This document shows, piece by piece, positions 15,897 through 22,214 of a stretch of DNA of 41,030 bases (its first letter is position 1; each line of letters starts with the position of its first letter). This DNA comes from Sphaerochaeta sp. UBA5849 (GTDB taxonomy: Bacteria > Spirochaetota > Spirochaetia > Sphaerochaetales > Sphaerochaetaceae), in contig DJGJ01000065.1 in the NCBI GenBank assembly GCA_002432715.1, forward strand, positions 1-41,030. Reading direction: 5' to 3'. Position numbers and translations under genes: made by a program. Under the pieces are notes generated by a model. It searched no databases, had not been told where the DNA came from, and worked only from the letters and a program-made list of their open reading frames with translations.

Positions 15897-16259
15897 CTAT
15901 AGAAACCTAGTAGGGGAGATGAGGAAAATCTCTGCAAGTTGCTTCGCTTTTGCCTTGCTGATTGCTTTTCTTCCATTCTCCAAATCGCATACGTATTGCT
16001 TGGCAACACCCAGCGTATCAGCGAGCTGCTTCTGCGTCATATTTGCAAGTCTTCTGTGGAAACGCAGAGTTTTTCCAGGACTCATTTCTGCATCCATCTC
16101 TTTAAACCAAGGCATTTCAGCTACGCTCATATACTGGTCATCATCCTCGATATAAAGATCAGAGCCATAATGCTTCTTCAATAACACAACAATATCCTCC
16201 GGGATATCACCCTTCATTCGGATATCAATCATAGGGAGCTTTTTCACGACTGCCAACAT
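15897..16259 (-). CDS. HigA-like antitoxin, XRE-family helix-turn-helix
   Basis: This 120-residue protein has an XRE helix-turn-helix at about residues 66-115 (TLRFHRRLANMTQKQLADTLGVAKQYVCDLENGRKAISKAKAKQLAE). An acidic N-terminal part (IEDDDQYMSVAEMPWFKEMDAEMS) probably contacts the toxin. The ATG at 16259 is preferred because GGAGG lies six bases upstream; the frame is open five codons further. It is translated second, overlapping the toxin gene by 35 bases, which is the HigBA order (toxin first). Expected to bind and neutralise the RelE/HigB-like partner and repress the operon. Confidence 0.85.
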   Translation of the reverse strand: MLAVVKKLPMIDIRMKGDIPEDIVVLLKKHYGSDLYIEDDDQYMSVAEMPWFKEMDAEMSPGKTLRFHRRLANMTQKQLADTLGVAKQYVCDLENGRKAISKAKAKQLAEIFLISPTRFL

Positions 16260-16482
16260 AGTATACCTCCACAATATACGATCCTTTTTCAGCGTACCAA
16301 CACGCTACCCAACTCCATCCTAAATGACAATGGAATTTGGTGCCTGACGAATTCAGAGTACTGAAATTCCTGTATTCTCTTCGATATGGACCTTTTTCCT
16401 GCATATCAAGAATCAATTCGTGGAGTGTGAGTCTTGCATTCATTGGCATTTCCCGTATCACTCTTTGAAATTTCTTCTTCAT
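16225..16482 (-). CDS. HigB/RelE-like toxin
   Basis: This 85-residue basic protein starts at MKKKFQRV. Its C-terminal half, EYRNFSTLNSSGTKFHCHLGWSWVACWYAEKGSYIVEVYYVGSREKAPY, contains the pattern of RelE-superfamily 'cytotoxic translational repressors' paired with XRE antitoxins (HCHL...WVACW...VEVYYVGSREdAPY). Such toxins cleave mRNA on the ribosome. It precedes and overlaps the antitoxin gene. No stop codons or frameshifts are seen, so the pair looks intact, unlike the PIN system at the window's left end. Confidence 0.82.
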   Translation of the reverse strand: MKKKFQRVIREMPMNARLTLHELILDMQEKGPYRREYRNFSTLNSSGTKFHCHLGWSWVACWYAEKGSYIVEVYYVGSREKAPYD

Positions 16483-16505
16483 TATGACTTCAAAGCACAT
16501 CCTTA

Positions 16506-16535
16506 ATAATACCATAAAAAAGAGTACTAAGTAAA
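16506..16535 (-). promoter_or_regulatory. Promoter of the HigBA-like operon
   Basis: On the minus strand TTTACT (16535-16530), 18-bp spacer and TATTAT (16511-16506) lie about 24 bases before the toxin ATG. A near-palindrome AGAGAA-TC-TTCTCT (16583-16596) further upstream is a possible antitoxin site. Confidence 0.6.
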
Positions 16536-16632
16536 CAAATATAGTATATCTTTACAAATTGTTCATTGCCCAAAGACGCTAAAGAGAATCTTCTCTATGT
16601 GCTGGAAAGATTGTTTTTAAGATAAATGCAAA

Positions 16633-16657
16633 AGAGCCGCTGAAGTTCAGCGGCTCT
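16633..16657 (-). terminator. Terminator of tRNA-Cys
   Basis: Twelve-base arms (AGAGCCGCTGAA and its complement) pair with one base between them. On the minus strand the hairpin is followed by TTTGC. It lies six bases beyond the tRNA 3' end. Confidence 0.8.
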
Positions 16658-16662
16658 CAAAG

Positions 16663-16734
16663 AGGTGCCAATCGGATTCGAACCGATGCATCAAGGTTTT
16701 GCAGACCTTTCCCTTACCGCTTGGGTATGGCACC
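16663..16734 (-). tRNA. tRNA-Cys (anticodon GCA)
   Basis: On the minus strand a complete 72-nt cloverleaf is present: acceptor GGTGCCA paired with TGGCACC, anticodon stem AAGGT/ACCTT around CTGCAAA (anticodon GCA), and T arm ATCGGTTCGAATCCGAT. The discriminator base is U, the known CysRS identity element. The CCA end is not encoded. It has its own promoter and terminator. Confidence 0.96.
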
Positions 16735-16749
16735 ATGCGTTAGGCAATG

Positions 16750-16781
16750 TTGACCATACCAGTTTTCTTTTCGATAATCAA
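16750..16781. promoter_or_regulatory. Interlocked bidirectional promoter (tRNA-Cys left, membrane protein right)
   Basis: Rightward: TTGACC (16750-16755), 17-bp spacer, GATAAT (16773-16778), leading to the gene at 16820. Leftward: TTGATT (16781-16776), 17-bp spacer, TATGGT (16758-16753), leading to tRNA-Cys at 16734. Each -10 overlaps the other promoter's -35, so the two share the same 32 bp on opposite strands. Confidence 0.75.
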
Positions 16782-16819
16782 GGGGGAATAGTGAGGATTC
16801 TTTACAAGGAGGCATGATG

Positions 16820-17395
16820 ATGAAACGAATGCTGCTTGTCTTATGCTTGGGTATTGCATATCTGGCTCCACTTTCTGCGTTTGGCAGTGAGCGGCATCTG
16901 AACATCAGTTTTGCCGCAGGCCGGCACTATGGATCTGCTTTGGACTTCGATACATCCTATGGCCTGGACATATCCTATTTCCTGTTCACACCATTTCAAG
17001 GCACTGGTCTGGTGACCAAGGTATCCACAACGTTTGCCGACTCGATCACCCGCATGGCTTTCTTCATCGGTCCGGCATTTCGCTCTGTATTGGCCGGGGG
17101 AGTTGATGGCTATGCCTCTGCAGGGCTCTCCATTGCCGATATCGAGAATCAGGTTCCAGGGGGAAGTAATGAGCTTCAGCTTGGCTTGGGAGCGGATCTG
17201 GGCGCCCGCTTCCGGTTCGCAAGTTCAGGCTCGCTCGATGTGGCTCTTGCTGCAGGCATTCTTGCCGATGTTTCCCTGCTCCATCTTCTTGATGGAAAGC
17301 GAATAACCGATTGGGCGTTCTCCATCGTTCCCTATGTCGGACTCTCTTTTTCCTCGTTTGCTCTGTATGGATTTCCTTCCTACACCATATATTGA
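16820..17395 (+). CDS. Outer-membrane beta-barrel-like protein
   Basis: The product is 191 residues with a signal peptide (MKRMLLVLCLGIAYLAPLSAFG, cleavage around residue 22). The mature part is rich in Gly and aromatic residues with alternating strands: HLNISFAAGRHYGSALDF, GYASAGLSIADIEN, LQLGLGADLGARFRFA and a terminal VPYVGLSFSSFALYGFPSYTIY. Alternating small and aromatic residues ending in tyrosine suit a small outer-membrane barrel. Three consecutive ATGs occur; the third (16820) is chosen because GGAGG at 16808-16812 gives it a seven-base spacing. No family name recognised. Confidence 0.7.
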   Translation: MKRMLLVLCLGIAYLAPLSAFGSERHLNISFAAGRHYGSALDFDTSYGLDISYFLFTPFQGTGLVTKVSTTFADSITRMAFFIGPAFRSVLAGGVDGYASAGLSIADIENQVPGGSNELQLGLGADLGARFRFASSGSLDVALAAGILADVSLLHLLDGKRITDWAFSIVPYVGLSFSSFALYGFPSYTIY

Positions 17396-17400
17396 ACTTT

Positions 17401-17504
17401 CTTGAACGTTTTTCTTGCATTCTTTCAGATATTCACGTTGACATATGAATGTTTTTGATTGTATTATGGAGATGTAACGGGTAAAAAGTACAAAAACATT
17501 CAAG
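17401..17504. promoter_or_regulatory. DeoR gene promoter with three operator-like boxes
   Basis: Promoter: TTGACA (17438-17443), 18-bp spacer, TATTAT (17462-17467). Three copies of a CTTGAAyGTTTTT box occur: CTTGAACGTTTTTC (17401-17414), TATGAATGTTTTTG (17444-17457, inside the spacer) and CTTGAATGTTTTTG on the minus strand (17504-17491, over the ribosome-binding region). The second and third form a perfect 11-bp inverted repeat. Autoregulation by the DeoR protein is the likely meaning. Confidence 0.68.
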
Positions 17505-17513
17505 GAAGTGTGC

Positions 17514-18293
17514 ATGTCAATCATTCCTGCCAGCAGACAGCAGTACATTCTGAGCCTGATCAAGACCGAAGGTACAGTCACGGTCAGCCAGCTGGCTGAA
17601 GAGCTTGGAGTCAGTGAGCTTACCATCCGCCGCGATCTGGACCAGCTTGAAAAGAAAGGACTTGTGGAGCGCACCCATGGAGGTGCGACGGCCAGAAGAA
17701 ACCTACCCGTCGAACCCGATTACCTGCAGAAAGCATCAGAATATCCCAAAGAAAAGGAAGCCATCGGACAGGCCGTGGCAGCCATGGTGGAAGAGGGTGA
17801 CACCCTGTACATCAACAGCGGGTCAACCACCTTTGAGGTGATTCGCTCGGTGGTTGCACTTCAGAAAAAGGTGACCATTGTCACCAACAACATCGACGCC
17901 ATTTGGCTGTGCAAGGAGAGTGAACACATCCGTCTCATTCTTGCAGGCGGAGTGTATCGAAGCCGAAGCCACTCTGTTTCCGGCTCCCTCTCTTCTATCT
18001 TGGTCAATCAGGTCTATGCGAACAAGGCAATCATCGGCGTCGACGGCTTTTCGCCATCGGCCGGGCTTACCACCCCCATCCTGGAGGAGGCGGAGACCAC
18101 CCGTGCCATGATCGAGCATACCGTAGGGACGGTCATTGTGGTGGCCGCAGCAAACAAGATCGGGGTGGTGTCGAACTTCAAGACCGTAGGACTCGATCAA
18201 GTCGATGTGTTGGTCACCGATGAAAAAGGCGGTGAAATCGTCAAGCAAATGGAGATCCCTGAGGGTCTTGCAATACAAATAGCAACTACATAG
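17514..18293 (+). CDS. DeoR-family transcriptional regulator
   Basis: This 259-residue repressor has an N-terminal helix-turn-helix (about residues 4-57: RQQYILSLIKTEGTVTVSQLAEELGVSELTIRRDLDQLEKKGLVERTHGGA, the DeoR signature). A sugar-phosphate-isomerase-like effector domain follows, with LYINSGSTTFEVIR, VTIVTNNIDAIWL, LILAGGVYR and KAIIGVDGFSPSAGLTTP. The effector is usually a phosphorylated sugar. The ATG at 17514 is preferred to a GTG six bases upstream because AAGGAAG gives correct spacing. It is 18 bases upstream of a dehydrogenase gene and probably controls that gene and the malic enzyme gene. Confidence 0.93.
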   Translation: MSIIPASRQQYILSLIKTEGTVTVSQLAEELGVSELTIRRDLDQLEKKGLVERTHGGATARRNLPVEPDYLQKASEYPKEKEAIGQAVAAMVEEGDTLYINSGSTTFEVIRSVVALQKKVTIVTNNIDAIWLCKESEHIRLILAGGVYRSRSHSVSGSLSSILVNQVYANKAIIGVDGFSPSAGLTTPILEEAETTRAMIEHTVGTVIVVAAANKIGVVSNFKTVGLDQVDVLVTDEKGGEIVKQMEIPEGLAIQIATT

Positions 18294-18311
18294 GTGTAGG
18301 AGGAGTACCGA

Positions 18312-19454
18312 ATGAAGTATATGGATGAGTATGCCGAGCAGTATAAGGATTGCGCTTGGGTCAGCTTTGAGGAACTTGAGGCATTCATGGAAGAGGCTCT
18401 GGTTCATGCAGGAGTGCCTGCCGCTGATGCCAAGATCATCGGCGATGTCCTGATCGAAAGTGACAAGCGGGGCATCGACAGCCATGGAATCGGGCGCTTG
18501 AAGCCGATTTACATCGACCGCATCGATATGGGCATCATGAACCCTGTCACCGAGATCGAGGTGATCAAGGACCAGGATGCCACCGCAGTGCTTGATGCAC
18601 ACAACGGCATGGGCCATGTTGCAGGCTACCGTGCTATGGAAATGGCCATCGAGAAGGCCAAGAAGTATGGTTTGGGCATGGTGGTGGTACGCAACTCCAA
18701 CCACTACGGTATTGCAGGCTACTTTGCCACCATGGCTACCAAGGCCGGCATGCTGGGCATCACCGGTACCAACGCCCGTCCCTCCATTGCACCGACCCAC
18801 GGGGTGGAGAACATGCTGGGAACCAATCCTTTGACCTTCGGGTTTCCCACCGATGAGGAGTTCCCCTTTGTCCTCGACTGTGCCACCAGCGTATCGCAGC
18901 GGGGCAAGATCGAGGTATACGGAAGGGCAGGCAAGGAGCTTCCCGCCGGTTGGGTGATTGATAGCGAGGGAAAGACCAGAACCGATACGCTGCAGGTGCT
19001 TGAGGACCTGACGACCGGCAAGGCAGCCCTTACTCCGCTCGGAGGCATCGGCGAACTCACTGGCGGCTACAAGGGCTTCGGCTATGCAACCGTGGTTGAG
19101 ATTCTCAGTGCCGCCCTGCAGGACGGAGCCTGGATGAAGGCCCTCAACGGCTTTGACGAGAACCATAAGCCGATTCCCTATCCGCTTGGGCACTTCTTCA
19201 TCGCCATCGATCCCGAACACTTCATGGGTTTGAACACCTTCAAGCGCATCGCCGGTACCATCTGCCGTGAACTGCGCGCAAGCAAAAAGGCTCCGGGCGA
19301 GGATTATATCTTCACCGCCGGTGAAAAAGAGTACCTGGCCTACCAGTTCCGCAAGGAACACGGCTGCCCGGTTCCTCCTTCACTGCAGAAGGTCATGGTA
19401 ACCCTGCGCGATAGGTACAAGATGGATTACAAGTGGGATTTTGAGAAGAAATAA
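18312..19454 (+). CDS. Ldh_2 (malate/L-lactate/ureidoglycolate dehydrogenase) family enzyme
   Basis: This 380-residue NAD(P)-dependent 2-hydroxyacid dehydrogenase belongs to the Ldh_2/COG2055 fold, unrelated to classical MDH/LDH. Landmarks are ESDKRGIDSHGIGRL (catalytic His, about residues 49-63), VVVRNSNHYGIAGYFATMA (about 117-135), NMLGTNPLTFGFPTD (about 159-173) and GYKGFGYATVVEIL (about 250-263). It is slightly longer than the usual 330-360 residues. Members oxidise malate, sulfolactate, ureidoglycolate or diketogulonate reductively, and sequence alone does not decide. The adjacent malic enzyme, 19 bases downstream, makes malate the most economical guess. AGGAGG precedes the ATG. Confidence 0.88.
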   Translation: MKYMDEYAEQYKDCAWVSFEELEAFMEEALVHAGVPAADAKIIGDVLIESDKRGIDSHGIGRLKPIYIDRIDMGIMNPVTEIEVIKDQDATAVLDAHNGMGHVAGYRAMEMAIEKAKKYGLGMVVVRNSNHYGIAGYFATMATKAGMLGITGTNARPSIAPTHGVENMLGTNPLTFGFPTDEEFPFVLDCATSVSQRGKIEVYGRAGKELPAGWVIDSEGKTRTDTLQVLEDLTTGKAALTPLGGIGELTGGYKGFGYATVVEILSAALQDGAWMKALNGFDENHKPIPYPLGHFFIAIDPEHFMGLNTFKRIAGTICRELRASKKAPGEDYIFTAGEKEYLAYQFRKEHGCPVPPSLQKVMVTLRDRYKMDYKWDFEKK

Positions 19455-19473
19455 GGAAAAGGAGAAATACAGA

Positions 19474-20763
19474 ATGCAAGACGATTTGACCAAGCGCGCG
19501 CTTGATTACCACATGATGGATGGAGTCCCGGGAAAGGTCTCGGTTGTTCCATCCAAACCCTGCCAGACTGCCAGCGACCTCGGTTTGGCTTACACGCCCG
19601 GTGTTGCAAAGCCTGTTCTGGCCATTGAAGCCAACCCCGAGGATGCCTATAAGTACACCTCCAAGGGAAACTTGGTTGCTGTCATTTCCAATGGGACAGC
19701 CATTCTCGGTCTTGGTGACCGTGGAGCTCTGGCCAGCAAACCGGTCATGGAAGGCAAGGGTGTCCTGTTCAAGAGATTCGCCGACATCGATGTGTTCGAC
19801 ATCGAGCTGGATGAGAAGGACCCGGATAAGATCATCGCCATGGTAAAAGCTATGACCCCTACCTTCGGTGGTGTGAACCTCGAGGACATCAAGGGACCTG
19901 AGTGCTTCAAGATCGAGCAGGAGCTGATCAAGCAGTGCAATATTCCCATTTTCCACGACGACCAGCACGGAACCGCCATCATTGCAACCGCCGGCCTGAT
20001 GAACAGCTGCGAGATCGTGGGCAAGAAGCTTGAGGACATCAAGGTTGTCGTCAATGGCGCCGGGGCCGCCGGCATCAGCTGTGCAAAGATGTTTGTTGCG
20101 GCGGGTGTGAAACGCGAGCACATCACCATGCTCGACAGCAAGGGTGTCGTCTACAAGGGTAGAACAGTCGGAATGACACCTGAGAAACAAGAGTTCGCCA
20201 CCGAAGGCAGTGCACGCACACTCGCTGATGCAATGGTGGGAGCTGATGTATTCATGGGGCTTTCCGTCGCAGACTGTGTAACGCCGGAAATGCTGCTCTC
20301 CATGGACAAGGACCCGGTGGTATTCGCCATGGCCAACCCCAATCCCGAGATCGACTACGAGCTGGCGATGTCCACCCGCAGCGACCTGATCATGGCAACC
20401 GGAAGAAGCGATTATCCGAACCAGATCAACAACGTACTCGGCTTCCCCTTCATTTTCCGAGGTGCTTTGGATGTCCGTTCGGTCATCATCAGTGAAGGCA
20501 TGAAGATGGCAGCCGCCAAGGCTCTTGCTGCACTTGCAAAAGAACCGGTTCCTGCCTCCGTCGAGAAAGCCTATGGTGGACAGAAGTTCAGCTTCGGCCG
20601 CAACTACATTGTTCCCAAGCCGTTCGACCCCCGCGTCATCGAATGGGAAGCAGTGGCGGTTGCCAAGGCTGCGTGCGAGGAAGGTCTTGCTGCAAAGCCC
20701 ATCACTGATTGGGAAGCCTATAGAGCTTCCTTGGTGAAGCGGATGGAGAAGTACTGGAAGTAA
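19474..20763 (+). CDS. Malic enzyme (NAD(P)-dependent malate decarboxylase)
   Basis: This 429-residue short bacterial-type malic enzyme converts malate to pyruvate and CO2. Landmarks are the catalytic tyrosine in LAYTPGVAKPV, catalytic lysine in ASKPVMEGKGVLFK, metal ligands in VNLEDIKGPECF and FHDDQHGTAI, and the dinucleotide motif VVVNGAGAAGISCAKM. The ATG at 19474 with GGAG nine bases upstream is preferred; an in-frame start 33 bases earlier lies inside the preceding gene. It lacks the C-terminal phosphotransacetylase domain of the long MaeB form. A hairpin terminator follows. Confidence 0.95.
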   Translation: MQDDLTKRALDYHMMDGVPGKVSVVPSKPCQTASDLGLAYTPGVAKPVLAIEANPEDAYKYTSKGNLVAVISNGTAILGLGDRGALASKPVMEGKGVLFKRFADIDVFDIELDEKDPDKIIAMVKAMTPTFGGVNLEDIKGPECFKIEQELIKQCNIPIFHDDQHGTAIIATAGLMNSCEIVGKKLEDIKVVVNGAGAAGISCAKMFVAAGVKREHITMLDSKGVVYKGRTVGMTPEKQEFATEGSARTLADAMVGADVFMGLSVADCVTPEMLLSMDKDPVVFAMANPNPEIDYELAMSTRSDLIMATGRSDYPNQINNVLGFPFIFRGALDVRSVIISEGMKMAAAKALAALAKEPVPASVEKAYGGQKFSFGRNYIVPKPFDPRVIEWEAVAVAKAACEEGLAAKPITDWEAYRASLVKRMEKYWK

Positions 20764-20785
20764 TGTGTTTCGTGTGTCTGGTGTT

Positions 20786-20810
20786 GAAGGCCGCCGTTTT
20801 GGCGGCCTTC
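20786..20810 (+). terminator. Terminator after malic enzyme gene
   Basis: GAAGGCCGCC and GGCGGCCTTC form a perfect 10-bp stem with a GTTTT loop, followed by a short T-containing stretch. Confidence 0.8.
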
Positions 20811-20831
20811 TCATATTGCTGAATTGAGTTC

Positions 20832-20861
20832 TTGCCTGCCACCTGTTCAATTCACTAGGAT
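20832..20861 (+). promoter_or_regulatory. Promoter candidate for the acetyltransferase gene
   Basis: TTGCCT (20832-20837), 18-bp spacer, TAGGAT (20856-20861). A perfect 8-bp inverted repeat, TGAATTGA (20820-20827) with TCAATTCA (20847-20854), brackets the -35 and may be a regulator site. Confidence 0.5.
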
Positions 20862-20879
20862 GCATACAGGAGACTTCCC

Positions 20880-21470
20880 ATGCACCTTATCGAATGCTCT
20901 CGATCCTATGCCGACCAGATTCTCGCAATCTATAACGATGCAATACTGACCACCACCGCCATGTATGAGTATTCTGAGCGGCCCAAAGAGTCCATGACCG
21001 CCTGGTTCGATGCAAAAGAGCAGGGCGGGTATCCCGTCATCGGCTTGGTGGACGACTATGACAGGCTGCTGGCCTTTGGAACCTATGGACCGTTTCGGGC
21101 GAGACCTGCCTATCACTACACCATTGAACACTCGGTGTATGTGCACAAGGACCATCGGGGTAAAGGCCTCGGGCCTATGATTCTCTCCACCTTAATCGAG
21201 AAGGCCATCGAGCAGCAGTATCATTGCATGGTTGCCGCTATAGATTCTGATAACGCCGCCTCAATTCATATGCACGAAAAGGCCGGATTCGAGCCTATCG
21301 GTGTGGTCAAGGAAGTGGGGTACAAGTTCGGCGCATACAGAAGCTTGGCTCTGATGCAGTTGCTTCTCCCTACACCTGAAAAGCCGAAAGAAATCCAAGC
21401 TTCAAGAAGTATTCCTCCAGTTTTGCACACAGAAGCCAAATTTCATTGGGCTATAGGAATCATCTTTTGA
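20880..21470 (+). CDS. GNAT acetyltransferase, phosphinothricin/methionine-sulfoximine acetyltransferase-like
   Basis: This 196-residue protein has the GNAT layout of the Pat/MnaT branch: the N-terminal IYNDAILTTTAMYEYSERP, the acetyl-CoA loop SVYVHKDHRGKGLGPMILSTLI (about residues 85-106), and DSDNAASIHMHEKAGFEPIGVVKEVGYKFG (about 123-152). Family members N-acetylate amino-acid analogues such as methionine sulfoximine. The C-terminal 35 residues (after LALMQLLLP) are extra and not family-like. CAGGAGA precedes the ATG. The gene stands alone with its own promoter and a shared downstream terminator. Confidence 0.88.
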   Translation: MHLIECSRSYADQILAIYNDAILTTTAMYEYSERPKESMTAWFDAKEQGGYPVIGLVDDYDRLLAFGTYGPFRARPAYHYTIEHSVYVHKDHRGKGLGPMILSTLIEKAIEQQYHCMVAAIDSDNAASIHMHEKAGFEPIGVVKEVGYKFGAYRSLALMQLLLPTPEKPKEIQASRSIPPVLHTEAKFHWAIGIIF

Positions 21471-21511
21471 ATTGAAAAGGTAGAATAGTTATAACAGAAA
21501 AAATAGAAAAG

Positions 21512-21546
21512 AGAAGCCAGTGATGTTTCCCGCAACACTGGCTTCT
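21512..21546. terminator. Terminator between convergent acetyltransferase and small exported protein genes
   Basis: AGAAGCCAGTG (21512-21522) and CACTGGCTTCT (21536-21546) form an 11-bp perfect stem. The A-rich left flank makes it a good T-tract terminator for the leftward gene. Confidence 0.78.
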
Positions 21547-21592
21547 AACTATATGCAAGCTTGTCTGTCCGGACGCGCTTTCTGTGAGCAAA

Positions 21593-21829
21593 TCAGTTGG
21601 CAACCACGAACAAGGTTCTTTCCATTCCCTGCTCGAACACCGAGTAGGTGAAGTTGTGGGCGTTGGAAGCCACCTGAAAGCCGAACTCGTCGGCACTGAA
21701 GGTGGTCCTCTCAGGAACGTATGCGGTCAGTCTCAAGACTGCGGTTTCGTTTATGCCTGCGGCGAAGAGAGAGGAAGAAAGCAGGGCCATCAGGATGATG
21801 GTAAGTGTAATGGTTGCTAACTTCTTCAT
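21593..21829 (-). CDS. Small exported protein
   Basis: The 78-residue product starts with a signal peptide (MKKLATITLTIILMALLSSSLFA, cut near residue 23) and leaves a mature chain of about 55 residues, INETAVLRLTAYVPERTTF and onward to a C-terminal RTLFVVAN. The chain looks beta-rich and has no cysteine. GGAGAGAG precedes the ATG at 21829; the frame is open 25 codons further upstream but those overlap the promoter. It has its own promoter and terminator. No function recognised; the leader style matches other exported proteins in this window. Confidence 0.68.
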   Translation of the reverse strand: MKKLATITLTIILMALLSSSLFAAGINETAVLRLTAYVPERTTFSADEFGFQVASNAHNFTYSVFEQGMERTLFVVAN

Positions 21830-21856
21830 CTGCTCTCTCCTTTTTATCGTCCTTGT

Positions 21857-22188
21857 ACTTGAATGATACGTGAGATGTGAGAAGAAGTCAATATAGTAAA
21901 ACATATAATTTGTTGTAATAAAAGAAGATAGAAAATGTCATATGTGCGAAGAAGTGGCTTCTAACATCTACCAATAACATCTCACATATCACAAGTGATA
22001 ACCGGTTTAGCAACCGGGTTTCGTCACTTGTGACAGAGAGAAAACCAAGGAATTTGAAGGCATATGAGGATATGAGGGAGATGGAGCCTATGGCATACCT
22101 CCAGCTGTGACAAAAGACATGAACGAAGAGCAGGTCCGCTTCTGACAGGAGGGCGGTGGAAGAAGTGATATGAACTTCTACCATCGCC
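21857..22188. repeat. Intergenic region with nested inverted repeats
   Basis: No gene is seen between the exported protein and the glycosidase operon end. Three structures are visible. An imperfect inverted repeat pairs 21857-21878 with 21976-21995 (core GTGAGATGT). A long stem-loop spans 21988-22032: TCACAAGTGA with TCACTTGTGA, and inside it AACCGGTT with AACCGGGT. A 15-bp imperfect stem spans 22152-22188 (GGCGGTGGAAGAAGT), placed to end the leftward operon. None has a T tract. Confidence 0.6.
21863..21891 (-). promoter_or_regulatory. Promoter of the small exported protein gene
   Basis: On the minus strand TTGACT (21891-21886), 17-bp spacer and TATCAT (21868-21863). The left part lies within one arm of a long inverted repeat (21857-21878). 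Confidence 0.68.
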
Positions 22189-22214
22189 GGGGAATCTTAT
22201 TCACTGTATGGGCG

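Noticed and set aside
17823..19361. 512-codon antisense frame across DeoR and Ldh_2 genes
   Set aside because: Shadow of two real genes; no domain or start signal.
19393..20865. 490-codon antisense frame across malic enzyme
   Set aside because: Opposite a clearly conserved enzyme; composition is that of a shadow frame (rich in His, Asp, Gly, Val), with no ribosome binding site or domain.
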